From positions 6,730,083 to 6,794,082 of the forward strand of contig NC_079387.1 in assembly GCF_021018895.1 (NCBI RefSeq): a stretch of DNA of 64,000 bases. The letters run 5' to 3'. Both the position numbers and the translations under genes were made by a program. The notes below the pieces were generated by a model. The model worked only from the letters and a program-made list of their open reading frames with translations, was not told the DNA's origin and searched no databases. The DNA comes from Seriola aureovittata (lineage: Eukaryota; Chordata; Actinopteri; Carangiformes; Carangidae). Below are positions 52,086 to 64,000 of this stretch, piece by piece (the first letter of the stretch is position 1; every line of letters starts with the position of its first letter).

Positions 52086-52539
52086 GAGGGATCACCCTTT
52101 CAGTTTTTCCTCGACATTCTTGTGTTCCAGTAGAAGTAATACATCACTGGCTGTAAGGAAAGGTCCCCTGCGACAGGGGATGTATTTAATGGCAGTTTGT
52201 CTAATTTTAAGCCCAGGTGCCTGTTCAGCATTGACCTTTGTGTGGCTACATCCAGCCTGCAGGGACAGTAGGTGTTTAAGCTGAAACCATTACCACTATC
52301 ATGCTCTGTGTAACCTAGTGGCCATGTGTCACATTTTCAGGTCAAAATGCCAGCTTCTGTTCAGGGGGATTTTTTGTGAGTTAGGTGACAGTTTTATTGA
52401 ATTTGAATTTAGCAATGCAACATATTTTTTCTCAAATAAGTTTACCACAAGAGTATGATAACTATAGTGAGGTCCTGCAGTACATTTCAATTTCATTTCT
52501 TATCCATTGAACCCTGTAAACAGCTTCTCAGATCAACAC

Positions 52540-52890
52540 ATTGACAAGTCGAGCCGGCTGTAATGACTTCTCTTTTTTATTGGAATTAATCTGTCTCGCA
52601 GAATGTTCGAGGAGATAATTAACTGGTGCTTTCATCTTCATTTTAACTGGCATGTTCATTAACGGATTTGCCGTATCCGGTAAGAAAAGAGACCTAATGT
52701 TTCTGTTAATGAAAATAAACAAATAAATTAGTTGGACCAGAGGCAATCAAGTCGAGGCAAGGTTTTGGCAGGGTGACAGGTATCAAGGCGCGCAGAGCCA
52801 GCTTCATTAGCTGGAATAGGGCAATCATGTAAGGATCATGCGGGCGGCACAAAAGTAATGATCATGATAATGTCAGCTGGCAAATAATAA
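52540..52890. promoter_or_regulatory. Candidate conserved non-coding element
   Basis: Repeat-free stretch with many ATTA/TAAT homeodomain-type cores (TGGAATTAATCTG, GATAATTAACTGG, CATTAACGG, AGCTTCATTAGCTGG), CAATCA motifs and ATGATCATGATAATG. It has no coding frame and a balanced, non-simple composition. Conservation is inferred from appearance, not measured. Confidence 0.3.
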
Positions 52891-54460
52891 AATAAACAGG
52901 TCCCTAAGGCTAGGCTGTCAGTGCCGTATCACAAATCTTCTCTTCGTTATTTCCTATACATATCAGAGTGATAATCATAATATTATTACTTTTCAGTGCA
53001 TTATTTTCAGTGGCTACTGAACTGATGCTGTGCAGTTCAGTGTGTCTTAGAAAGCAAAAATACCTCAGCATTTCAGGAAAACAAAAACTGCATTTTCACA
53101 TTAAATATTCCTGAGAGAAGATTTACAACTCAAGAGGAAAAGACATGACTCTGGGGCACTGAAATACACCTGCAAAAAAGTCAAACTGCCTGTGTATCAT
53201 GCCTTGTCAAATGACTTATCTACCCTTGGTGCTTACCCAAAACCCAATACTGGGTAATGGAGCCCAGCTGTCAAAGATGCTTAATCTTTCTGCCAAGAAG
53301 CTGGATTCTAAGAAGGGAGAACATATTTTCCCCATCTATTGCCTGAGTAGCTTCTATATCTCTGTTCAGACCATCAGAATGGTGTCTGAAATATCATATT
53401 AAAATAATAAGGATGGTTAGATGGCTAGAGAGATAGCAGGGCAGCATCTTAAAACCCAACAGACACAGGACACAGGATGGGTGTCAAATGATGGGGTCAT
53501 TTCACTAAAACTCCGTTTCATTAAAAAAAAAAAAAAAGTATGTGTGTTTATACAGGTTTTTGTTTTGGATTTTATGTTCGCAGATGTTTAACTTTAGTTT
53601 ATTTTTCCTGCTGCAAGAAGACACTGTTAAGAGTCCCTTGAAGATTTTATATAAGATTTCTACAAGCCAAAAAAAACTCAAACTACAGAATCTGCAGATT
53701 TGTTTGCAGACGGAAATAATATTTAAAATGGATCTGATTATATTTTTGCTTGTATTACATATTTTTTTTTATTTTAGGGAAAAATCAATAACAATAAAAT
53801 GCCTTAAAGATGAACTACTATGCTGTTCATTTAAAGTATCTTTAATGGCAAACATCTAGTGATTTTATTATTAAAATCTAAATGTGCAAAATAATCTTTA
53901 AAATCTGTAAAATAAACAGTGTTTTTCTTCATTTTTAAATTTTTAACAACTACAGGTCTGGTGTGATTCTATAGTTTCTTATTATGAACACGTCTTTACC
54001 AAACATTACTGAAATAGGAATCAACAGCACATTTGCTGGGGACTATTTTCAGCTGTTGATTAATGCCCATTTGGTGCTCTAGTGAGTATTGACAGCAGCA
54101 GGATGGTGTTTGTGGGATTGACTCAAAATAAACTGCAGTGGCTGTGTACACTGTAATGAAGGAACATGTCACCCAATGGAACAGTGTGGCTCATTGATGT
54201 GTTTTTGATGGGTTCTGGACAACAATGGAGCTCTATGGCACAGAGGAATAAGCTATATCAGGCTTTGGCTGCACACGCAACAACACAGCCATTAATATTT
54301 ATTCATGAAAGGGAGTTTGAATTCCAAACTGGACCAAACTGATGCACTTAGAAAAACAAAGCTAACCAAAATGAGCTTTTTATTTATATATGAATGAGAA
54401 AATAAGACACACAGACTTCTGCCTCTTCATATGCAGAATCTTAATCCTAAATGATAAATA

Positions 54461-55756
54461 CAGTGTCTTCAGAAAATATTCCGACAGCTTTACTTTTTGC
54501 ACTCACTGTGCAGTTGATTTCATTTAAAATGGATAAAATTGCCTTTTTTGCCAATCAAATGTACTTTTAGGCGTTTGGCAATTTATTTATTTTATATCTA
54601 TATGTTTTATGTATATTTGTTTTAAGTTTCCTTGAGATGTGTCTAGAACTTGACTGGAGCCCACTTGTAGCAAACTGAATTGATTTGACATAGTTTAGAA
54701 AGGCACTCATGAGGTTCATCAATTCACACTGCATGTAAGGATAAAAACAAAAGCCATGAAATCCTAGCAGCTCTCTGTAGATAAACTGTGGCGAGGCATA
54801 GCTGAGGACAAAGATTCCTAAAGATCTGTGTGTTCCCAGGAGCACAGTGGCCTCAATAATTGTGAAATGGAAGAAGTCTGGAACCACCAGGACTCTTCCT
54901 AGAGTTGGCTGTTTGGCAAAGCAGAGTAACAGGAGCCCTCAGTCAGGGAGGTGATGAACAACCCAAGGGTCACCCTAACAAGAGCCTCAGAAGTCCTCTG
55001 CAGAGAATGACAACACTCAGGCCGTCATAATAGAAAACTTTGGGACTAAACAGACAATAAGGAAAACGTTTCTCTGGTTTGATGAGACAAAACTGAACCC
55101 TTTACGCAGAACTCCAAGCACTATGTATGGCTAACACCAGGCACTGCTCATCACCTGGCTAATAACCGTCCCTATAGCGAAGCATAGTGGCAGAATCATG
55201 CTATGGGTGGGCCTCTCAGTGACAGGGACAGTAGGACTGGTAAGAAATGAAGAAGAATGAATGCAGCAAATATCAGAAAAGGTCCTTTAAGAAACCCTGC
55301 TCTAGAGTGCACACGACCTGAAGCTAGGATAACTGTTCACCTTTCAGCACGACAATGACCTGAAACACAACGCTGGAGTGGCTTCAGGACAAGTGTCAGA
55401 CTGTCCTCGAGTGGTCCAGCCAAAGCCCAGACTCAGCCCGCACAGAACATCAGTGGAGAGACCTGAAGATGGCAGCTCACAGACACTTCCCATCCAGTCT
55501 GACAGAGCTTGACAGGATCTGCCAGGAAGAATGGGATAAACTGCCCAAATCCAGGTGTGCAAAGCTTTTAGAGACTTACCAAGAAAACTCAAAGCTGCCA
55601 GAGGGGCTTCCACAGAGTACTTAATTAAGAGTCTGAATACTTTTATAAATAAGATTTTATGGTTTTTAATTTTTAATAAATTTTCAAAAAATTAAATCTC
55701 CAACACAATTAAGTGTACAAAAATTGAAGGGGTTTAAATTCTTTTGTGAGCCACTG
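54461..55756 (+). mobile_element. Degenerate Tc1/mariner transposon, nearly full span
   Basis: About 1.3 kb flanked by TA on both sides. The ends are diverged inverted repeats: left CAGTGTCTTCAGAAAATATT, and right, read inward, CAGTGGCTCACAAAAGAATT. Both resemble the fish Tc1 family whose ends read CAGTGCATTCGGAAAGTATT. The interior preserves recognisable transposase DNA on the plus strand: the DNA-binding part around 54840-55015 and the DDE catalytic regions, with the first Asp codon near 55081 (FDETK), the second near 55351 (QHDND) and the Glu near 55445 (EHQWRDLK). The second Asp and the Glu are in different frames because bases are missing between them. Much of the segment between the DNA-binding region and the first Asp is also missing. 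It cannot encode a working transposase. A minus-strand open frame at 55344-55613 is only its antisense shadow. Confidence 0.88.
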
Positions 55757-56017
55757 TAAATGAATGAAAAATATTTAGGTGTTACTTCATACATACGCAG
55801 CAGGTACTCTCAGGCAATACATCATGCATCACACTCTATTCTTGCTGTGTGTACAATCAGTGTTACATTAAACACTATATTTGCATATTACCTTGTTCAA
55901 CCTGCAGAAGATCTTAGTGAAAATGCAAAAGTTGCGTACGGCTTGGTAGGTTTCACTGTCGCACTTTGAGATAGATTTTCATACAATGGCACTTTGGGAT
56001 ACTGGCTTATCACCTCC

Positions 56018-56480
56018 TGTCTCATCCCCCTTCCTCTCTCTATTCCTCTCTCCTTTTCCTTCAATCTCTCTCCCCTCTTTTGACTCTCCTTGTGTTTCTC
56101 CCTCCTCTCGTTGCTCTAGCTGTACACAGTATTTGCATATCAGTCGCTGAGGAGCTGTTTCTCTGGTGGCAGTGGTTGTCGCCCTAGAGTATTCTTGTCT
56201 GGCATCACAACACAACTCAGAGATCAGAGAGCCGAGCACTGTGCCTCTTAATGGGAAGATCTCCCCCCACAGGCTCCTCTACCGCATGCATTCTCTCCTG
56301 CTATCATTTAATCCTCTCTCCTCCAACCCGCCTTTTCCTTTTCCTTCTGCTATACCCTTCTGCAATCCTCTCTCTGTCTTTCCTCCTCCTCCTCTTCTCC
56401 AGTCCTCTCAATCTCTCTGAATCCTCTCTTAACTTTTATTCCCCCTTCTTTCCCTTTTCTGCTCTCTTCCTCTCGTGTGC
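56018..56480 (+). repeat. Pyrimidine-rich (CT) low-complexity blocks
   Basis: Two strongly pyrimidine-biased stretches, 56018-56130 and about 56290-56480, dominated by CTC, CCT and TTTCC. They produce Ser/Leu/Pro-rich false open frames. The intervening 56130-56280 is ordinary sequence. Confidence 0.75.
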
Positions 56481-57596
56481 TTGTTTTGAACACACCAGAA
56501 CCAGGACATGGGTCTCTAGGGGTGCTGGGGCTTCTTATATAACATTATAAAAAATTCACACATTGCATGTTCTTATTACAGAGAGGAGAAGAAGAAGAAA
56601 GGGGGAGGAGAAATGTGGTTGGTGGGGGCTGCAACCACAAATTAAAAATAACTTAGGAGTGTGGAGAAGGGGGTTGGTGGGGGGGCAAAAAAGTACAAGT
56701 ACAAAACAGTCTTCAGTGCCATTTTGGCAGCCGGGATGATGAATCCTGCTACTGCGCATGATCGAAACCAAGCTAGCCAGATTATAACCCGCCTCTGAAA
56801 CAGTACATGAGAGAGGAAATGCTGCACAATTCCTTTTAATATCCATTACCACATCTACATGATGCATACTGTGTGGCACAGCGCAAACCCATTTCTTCCC
56901 AAAATTACTTCTCCAATGGAGGTTTCCTCATGAAAAAAAATACAATACAATTACATTAAATTGATGCCTGTCACGCCACGGCCCTATTTCCACATTATCA
57001 ATCATCAAAGGGGAGTTATTGTGGAAGCAGTGAAGGATTCTGGAGCCTAATGGTGCACCACTTACAATATTCCCTTCGTCAACAGATATGAAAGGCATTC
57101 AAAACAAATATCATAACAAAATCGAGCTTCTCATTCACGAGGCTACGCATTTTTCTGCTAACCACAACAAGTTGGATTGAAATTGCACCAACAATGGAGT
57201 CATCGGTCATTTTCTCTTTCATGCAGGCATGTAATATAGCCGATTTGAAAGCCATAAAAGCCTGTTTACCACTGCTATTCACACATCTGCAGAGCATGAA
57301 TTATTAATCGACGAGTGTCTCTTTCTCCCTTCTCCCTCTTCCTTTCTTGCCGTTCCATGATGTCATGCAGAGGCATTAGTCATTACTCAACTACCTGCTA
57401 GAGAGTGCATGACTCTGGTAGTAATGTACAACATGAACAGATGTTGCCAAATTATTTGATTCTAATGAACATCTGCAAGGTCAAGTCAAATAAAATGGAC
57501 AGAGAGAAAACAAGACACGCTGACAAAATGGTGAATGATTTTTTCTTTGACTGCTGTTCACTGTCTTGATCTTTCTATGTGGCTCGGTGTACACAA

Positions 57597-57628
57597 ATAC
57601 ACACACACACACTCACACACACACACAA
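57597..57628. repeat. Short (CA)n repeat
   Basis: CA dinucleotides broken by one TC. Confidence 0.9.
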
Positions 57629-58554
57629 AATCACATTATCTCCCTCTCTCGTTCTCATATGTTTCTCAGATTTCGTCAATCCCTGTTTTTCTGTCTCTTG
57701 GGTAGAGCTGAAGCTTGCCGTTGCTCTATATGTGGCCTAGCATGGTTGTTTCTCAGCAATGGAGCCCTTATGTCTGCAATGTTAATGAGGAATTATCAGA
57801 AATTAATTAAGATTAAAAAAGGTCCCAAGGTGAAGGACTTGCTTATTACAGTGCCATGTAAATCTTCTATAATCCGCTAGCACAAGAGCCAGCAAAACAC
57901 TGTGAAAACTGTGAAATGCCCCGCACGTCTGCACTATTCACTCCCATACACTCTTGGACTTGCACATGCAAACCTATTCAGCCTGTACATTCCTGCACAC
58001 AATAGCATATACACACATACTGTATAAGTAGCTGGGCTCGCTGTTGTTTCCTATACTCACTGTACAAGCTCACAACAATGAGCTGTGTAGCTGAGAAAAA
58101 GGAGAGGTGGCTATAGGACGATGGAACGAGCCCCTGACTTCAGCTAATGAACAGGTGAGGAAAACAGTGCCGGTGCCGGATTACACTGTGTCACGCAGTG
58201 CCACAAATCCCGCATTAGTGATCCATCCTGTGCTGTGTGCTGATTTGTTGACTCATGGAAAAATGCCAATGACACATTTTCCAGTTGCCTTGCTGCGTGT
58301 ATCAGTTGCTGCTTCTGGCGTTGCTGGTTTCCGACATGCCAAAAAGGTCACAGCAATACAGTTAGACAGACGACCTCCTTGTGCAGTGCTTTTTAACTAC
58401 ACATCTGCATGCTGGGCTTCATGTCAGGGGCTTTCCTTCCAAGGTGGGTTCATCGTTATTTAAAGGTGCAGAAACCCGCTGTGTTGCCACAATGGACGGC
58501 AGTTCAAGGTTAATCTGTGCATAAGAAAAAGTGGCCCTCCCATGTAATAACAGC

Positions 58555-58790
58555 TACGCTTGTTTCTTCGCGACTGGTGGCGCATTATGTGGTAGACGCC
58601 AGCGGAGTGATGTGACAGTTCACATCAAACATCTCTGTCTCACCCATCATGCATCTCTGGGGTACGGGCCAAGTCCCGCTGAGATCTGGATGCCTGACAT
58701 GGAGTCCGCAGCAGCTCGGGCTCCGATCACACAACCGGGTCATCTCTCACAGACGCGTGCACACACTGACACAGCAGTATTCTCCGTAAT
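58555..58790. promoter_or_regulatory. CpG-enriched patch
   Basis: I count about 15 CpG dinucleotides here, near the number expected by chance for its GC content, whereas surrounding DNA is clearly CpG-depleted. It includes TTCGCGACTGG, GTGGCGCATT, CAACCGGGTC and GACGCGTGC. It could be an unmethylated regulatory site or alternative promoter. No TATA box or start codon context supports a specific start. Confidence 0.3.
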
Positions 58791-59422
58791 AAATAAGAAA
58801 TAAAAGCATGAAGCACTGGCTGGCCAGCCTCGAAAAGTTTAGCATCAAAATCATCCTCTTGTGTCTTTTTACTTTCTTGCTTCTTGTTTTTTTAGTTTCG
58901 TTTTTTGAGAGAAAGATATTTTATTGATGCTGACAACATGCTGCGGCGTAGGAGGAGCGTCCCAGCAGGTAGATGAAGGACGTTTAATATCTAAAATCTG
59001 TCTAGTGATGTGCACCTGTGAAGTGCTCAAATGTGTAGGATATGAAAACAAGTGACAAATTTTCCGATACTGTCCCAAAACCATCCCATTTCATAAATTG
59101 TTGTCATTTTAACAGAGAACCTGATACACTCAGAGGCAGCGCATCTGCACTGAATGTAAACATCCCATTATCATTCTGAAAGTTACAACACAAAAATCAC
59201 AATAACCCTTTTTAGGGTTTTAATTATCATTTGACCTTCTTGATGCTCTTTTTGTGAGACTGGATGTCCCACATAACTCTGCAATGATATCAAAGTGCAA
59301 CAAACAGGAAGTTGCGTAACTCCATTGCACTGCGGCATGGCACGACTGCCGAACTGTGCAGATTTTCGGCATACTAATCAGCTGCTCTGACACCCCAAAG
59401 CCAATAAGGCTTTCATTATGAA

Positions 59423-59446
59423 GGGGGGGGGGGGGGGGGGGAGGGG
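59423..59446. repeat. Poly-G tract
   Basis: Nineteen consecutive G, then A, then GGGG. Long G homopolymers are uncommon in vertebrate DNA and are also prone to sequencing error. Confidence 0.9.
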
Positions 59447-62400
59447 TGCATTCTGTGAGACTGGGGAATACCAGAGCAAGGCATGTTAAGCCTGTTTCTA
59501 AAATGGCTGAAAGAAATGTTTTTTTTTTCTCCCTCATTTCTGTTTTAGGAAGCAATCTAGCGTTTGGAAATTTGCATTTCTTTGCAGGAGAGACTCATTA
59601 ATTCGGAATAATTGTGGAAACTGTGCCATTTGTTCCACTCTTGTGACTTTTAATGCACTAGAGAAACAGGGCTGTTGCACCGGGGAATGATAATCAGAAA
59701 CCACACTGTAATTCTCTGCTTCTAACAACAAATTCAAGTTGTTTCACACAGGCAGACGTGAACGTGGGTATGATATGTATAACTGATCATTAATACAATT
59801 ACAAAGCCAACTGCCCATTTATTAATTATTCATCTCATTTAATGGTTTGTTTTTTGTAGTTCCCGTTCTGGCATTTGGTTTGATGAATTATGGACATATT
59901 TTATACGTTGACTTTGTATGTACCAATTCCAATTTCAAGGCACTGATATTATAAAAGGAAGAAAAATTGGTCAAATGAAGCCTAATCAACTAGTCCTAAT
60001 GATGACTAACATTTGATTGGAGTTGTAATGACATATACTTTATTTGCAGAACAGACTGCTGGTTGAGTCAGTAGAAAGAAATTCTATACAACGTACCTCA
60101 CTCTTGGAGTGCACTGAACTTTATTTGACTAAACGGGCTAAAACATTTTGTTCATAGCTTCAAATTTAATATAATAGCAACCTCTTCTTTCTTAGGGAGG
60201 GGACCTGTGGAGACCATGCCATGCAGACCACTGGGGCTATGTAGGCATGGAAAATATCTGAGCTTGACTTGGCCAGTTAAGTTCATTGCACTTTGACCAT
60301 AAAAACGTATTGGTTTCCTTGTCTGTATGTTTAAGCTCATTATTCCGCTGTCTTAAAAACTGTCCTAAACTGGTCAGCCAATATCCATAGTAACACCCAC
60401 AAATGAAAACTGAATTTAAACAAACAATACCTTGTTTCATTTCAAATCAAATGTAAGAGCGTGGAGCCAAAGCAGTGATATCACTGTGTTAATAGTTTCT
60501 GCTTAGACTGTACAGAATGTGTGTCTGATGGCAGAAGCACAGAAACACAAACAGAAGAACTTAAGCCAAAAGCAGCAAAGTGTCACATACAGCAGGTATG
60601 CACACTGTGTAGTCCCAAACCGCAGAGCTTTGAATTTCAGCCAACAGCAACCATTTAATCTTAGGTGTCATCAAAGCAAAGCAAGGAACCGGAGAGGCCA
60701 CACAGCGTCTGTATCCAACCAATTTACCCACAATGCTACCTGAGCTGAAAATAGCCCAGTGAAGCACATTTTGCTGCTTAACTACACAAAATACAATATT
60801 CAATGTATCAGTTTTTGATATAGGTGGCAAGTTATCAAATTACCTCAGCAGCTTCACTGTATTTTAAGTCGCTTAAAATTATACAGCAAGGCAAATTGAA
60901 TAATGTGTCCATTTATATTCAACTCAAGGGAAGCAAAAGCAATTTATTCAGACAGCATAAAAGCAACCCAAACTCTCTTTGAATACAGTGGGTGTTTTCA
61001 TATGGACAAGGATGCTTTGGATATTTTCTGAAAGCTGTAAGAACCATCCCAGACTTCTCCATTACAATACTGTGTACTAGCTTAGGCATTTTAAAAGTCT
61101 ATAAAAACTTAATGCATATAAAAAAAAACAGGCACTCCAGGCACTGGGGCTTGAACAGGGTGGAAAACCATATAAAATAGAGCCATTTCCCCTTCAAATA
61201 TATTAAATTACATTTATTGTCAAACAGATGGCGCCTCTATGATTGGTAAAAAGGGTTAAAAATAAGACTCTTGTCCTTACACACCCCAATTAAACTTAAA
61301 AAGAAATTAAAAACAGCAACAGAGTGAAGCTTGTCGAGTCCGCCATCTTCTCTTCTTAAATCCTTTCAGCCTGGTACTCTAACTAGATACAGTTACAGAA
61401 TACACAGTAGGATTTCACCACTCTGTGTTGGCCCTGATCCATAATTTAACTAAGAGCTGATTCAGAGCACAACTTAAGAACTCTGTATAAACTTTTATTA
61501 TTGGTGCACAGCATAAGAGAATGTTTTCTCCCTTATTTTAAAAATGCTGAATAAATTTTCACTTGCTCATTAAAATTCTGTTTTGTGGAGTCAACAAAAT
61601 GGCTTGACTTTAAAACAGTTCTTATTTACTTGCCAGCCAGTGTTGCTGCCATGTTGTTGGGTAAAAAGGGACTCTGTGTGGCAGTAAAGGATATAGTGCT
61701 GAATTTACTCATCACCGGCAAGAACGCCCCAGAACCGTACCAGAGCCATAACGGGACACATTAAAATGGTAAACAAACATTTGCACCATCTTAAGATAAA
61801 AATGCTGATTCAATACACTTCCTGAATTGTTTCTGCCAACTCTGCAGGTGTGCAAAAGATTCTCATTTTTTTTCTGGGCCATTTAAATGAATCAGTGTCA
61901 TGCATCGCCGGCACCATCAAGACTCGATGAATACTTTTGCACATGAAAAGCGAAGGTGGGGAAGAGGCGGCAGTGAATCCATTAGCCTTGCTATGTCTCA
62001 CTGACTCCATTGTTTTATTCTGTTTCCTGGCAGCACAGGATTCACCTCTGTGATGCTGCTGCACAGAGAACAGAGGAGGCGATGAAAAAGCATGAGGCTG
62101 GGCCACACACAGATCCAAATGGGAGAGCAGGCTGTCGGATTTGTGTATGTCCCAGGAAAGGAAATGAGTGCTTGTTGAGGTTGTGTGGATGGCTGTGCAT
62201 GTGTGTTGAGAGGGTATGCACTGTGATTTGTACTGTACTGTGAAGTCACCGCTGGGAATTGAGGTCACTGTGACATAAAACCAAGCACAAGTCAGACATG
62301 GGCCAGCAGAAAAATCTTAAAACCCTTACCTCAAAGGGAAATCCTCCACAATTACAACTTACATTTCTCATTTTTGTTGTGACTCTGTCTTAATATATCA

Positions 62401-63451
62401 GCTTTGAAAACCTGCTTTACTCTGTTTAATATAGACCTACTTGAACACTATATTACACCTAAAGTCCAGCTTTAATTCTATGAGATCATATGATTAATCA
62501 ATCAGATTTCATCATTCCCGATTTTAATTGACACGTCATTACTGAGATGAATTTATGCGTAAACAAGGAGTTTTTCCTGATGTAAGATCCAGCTGCCCAC
62601 TCACAGGTGTCAACAGGCCTCTAATCTAATCAGCACTAGAACACATCTGAGTGAACTCGTGCTTCAATACAAAACACACATTTACATATCGTCCTCCGAC
62701 TGTGATTGTGGTCATTAACAGAAAAATGGCTAAGAAAACTCCAGATTGGTGCAACAGGGTTGCTTTGTTCTATTTTTATATTTAGCTGAAGCACTGATTG
62801 CACGTAATGGCATTAGAGGCACATGTAGATGTGAGATGGACAAAGTTAATGATAGCAGTGTGGGATAGAGTATGTTGAAATGTTGGAGTTGTCAGAGAAG
62901 AAAAGAGGGTGGTTGATTAATGTTGGACAAAAAGTCAAAGAGATAATGAAAAATATTCAAATGAACATACTTTCACAAAAATGATACTTGTAATGATTCA
63001 TTTGATTATGAAGTTATTAACAGTCAAGACAATCAAAGCCATTAATCATAAAAGACATTTGATTAAATTAATTCCTCTGTTATGAGCGGGATGAGGAGTG
63101 ATGGTGTTATGTAGTTCTTCATTTGAGTGATGATCTCTTGCACTGTGCTCACTAATGTATTCAGGTATTTGCTGTGGACAGATGTAACAAAATGAAGGCC
63201 TGATGAGAACGAACAAGCGAGGACTGTGACTTGTTGAGCAAAGGAAAGGTCAGCCAGAGTGATGAACTCTTCAGGTCGGGTGGCATCAAACTGAGCATTG
63301 ATCACTTTCCTGTATAGATCCGTGTAATCAAGCTGGTGTCTTTGCTTAATGCACCTGTTTGTCTACACAACATTGCTGATGTCTATAAAGAGGCGGAGAC
63401 GCAGGCTCACCAAGTAATAAGCTGTTCTGTAATGCTGTAAGCACACAAACA

Positions 63452-63452
<1 letters not shown>

Positions 63453-63530
<78 letters not shown>
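63453..63530. repeat. (CT)n(CA)n microsatellite
   Basis: A CT run followed directly by a CA run, ending at CGGCC. Confidence 0.97.
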
Positions 63531-63531
<1 letters not shown>

Positions 63532-64000
63532 GGCCATTGTCCAACCTTAAATGAGGCCTGCAATCCAACACACTGGGTTTTACTGCTGAGGACTGCAGCT
63601 ACAGGATGGGTGTCGCAGTCCTAAATGAGTCCAAGTGCCCAAATGGGAAAACTGAGGATCCTAAATGAGCCATTACTAAAAGAATTTGGATTCCTCCCAC
63701 TGCACACAGAGAGGGTGGAAAATAATATTTTATTTAGAGTTTAATTGCAGCTCGTGGCCCTGAGTGCCCCATCAGACAAACTATAATGGAATCTATGATC
63801 GTAATGGTTACTGTCTTCATTCGGCTTCTCTGCGTGATCCTGGAGCATATGGCACTGCAAGCATTTGTCCTTTTCTCTTACAAAAAACATGACGGATGGC
63901 ACGGCAGTGAGTGCAACCTTAACAAGACAGACGCATTGTTAAGTCTGTTAGATTTTCTCAGGCTTTTACCCAAAACAGCATAAAGTAAAATACCAGTTTA

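Larger units (their letters stand above)
33893..64000 (-). other. Intron upstream of exon A (partial, at least 30.1 kb)
   Basis: No coding exon of the receptor was recognised here. The signal-peptide exon expected next upstream has little sequence constraint, so a short one could be missed. The interval holds several interspersed repeats (listed separately), long dinucleotide repeats, G-rich and pyrimidine-rich tracts, a CpG-enriched patch near 58.6 kb, and A/T-motif-rich blocks that may be regulatory. Open frames up to about 150 codons (for example minus strand 61810-62268) show no recognisable domain and lack splice-site support. Very long introns are typical of IL1RAPL genes. Confidence 0.75.

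Noticed and set aside
55344..55613. Minus-strand open frame of 89 codons
   Set aside because: It is the antisense of the degenerate Tc1 transposase region, which reads on the plus strand.
58107..58463. Open frame of 118 codons on the plus strand in a slightly GC-richer area
   Set aside because: No similarity to any protein I know and no exon-like splice borders; the area is better explained as CpG-enriched non-coding DNA.
61810..62268. Longest open frame of the window, 152 codons on the minus strand
   Set aside because: No recognisable domain, composition like translated non-coding DNA, no splice or promoter support, and overlapping open frames on both strands at the same place.
1..64000. 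CRISPR arrays, rRNA, tRNA genes, bacterial operons
   Set aside because: No regularly spaced direct repeats, cloverleaf sequences or ribosomal RNA motifs were seen, and the DNA is clearly animal nuclear sequence.

Overview
This window looks like vertebrate nuclear DNA from a ray-finned (probably percomorph teleost) fish. It is AT-rich and CpG-poor, full of long CA/CT/AT dinucleotide repeats, and carries degenerate Tc1-like transposons and MITE families that I recognise from fish genomes. There is no bacterial or viral gene organisation, and nearly all open reading frames are chance or repeat-derived.

One protein-coding gene is supported. It lies on the minus strand and encodes an interleukin-1 receptor accessory protein-like synaptic receptor (IL1RAPL1/IL1RAPL2 type). 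Three consecutive internal exons are present, each with canonical splice sites and compatible phases: 33613-33892, 14796-14982 and 13062-13215. Together they encode most of Ig-like domains 1 and 2 of the ectodomain. They total 621 bp, about 1% of the window. The signal-peptide exon should lie beyond position 64000. Ig3, the transmembrane segment and the TIR domain should lie below position 1. Which paralogue it is remains unsettled.

Layout in transcript order, right to left: 64000-33893 is part of the upstream intron. It holds a Tc1 fossil at 54461-55756, small MITEs at 51239-51455 and 41239-41914, a nested MITE remnant at 37668-38200, a CpG-enriched patch near 58555-58790, and several A/T-motif-rich blocks that read like conserved non-coding elements. 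Exon A is followed by an 18.6 kb intron (33612-14983) with a second Tc1-type fossil at 28391-28988, a fold-back element at 21302-21764 and several older repeats. Exon B and exon C are separated by a 1.58 kb intron. From 13061 to 1 is the start of another long intron.

I found no new biological system. The window is a piece of a giant neuronal gene whose introns hold decayed repeats and possible enhancers. The points worth a second look are paralogue assignment, two splice-context oddities (a weak polypyrimidine tract before exon C and a UG repeat before exon B), nested and tandem repeat structures, a near-perfect RFX-type palindrome, and the candidate regulatory blocks.
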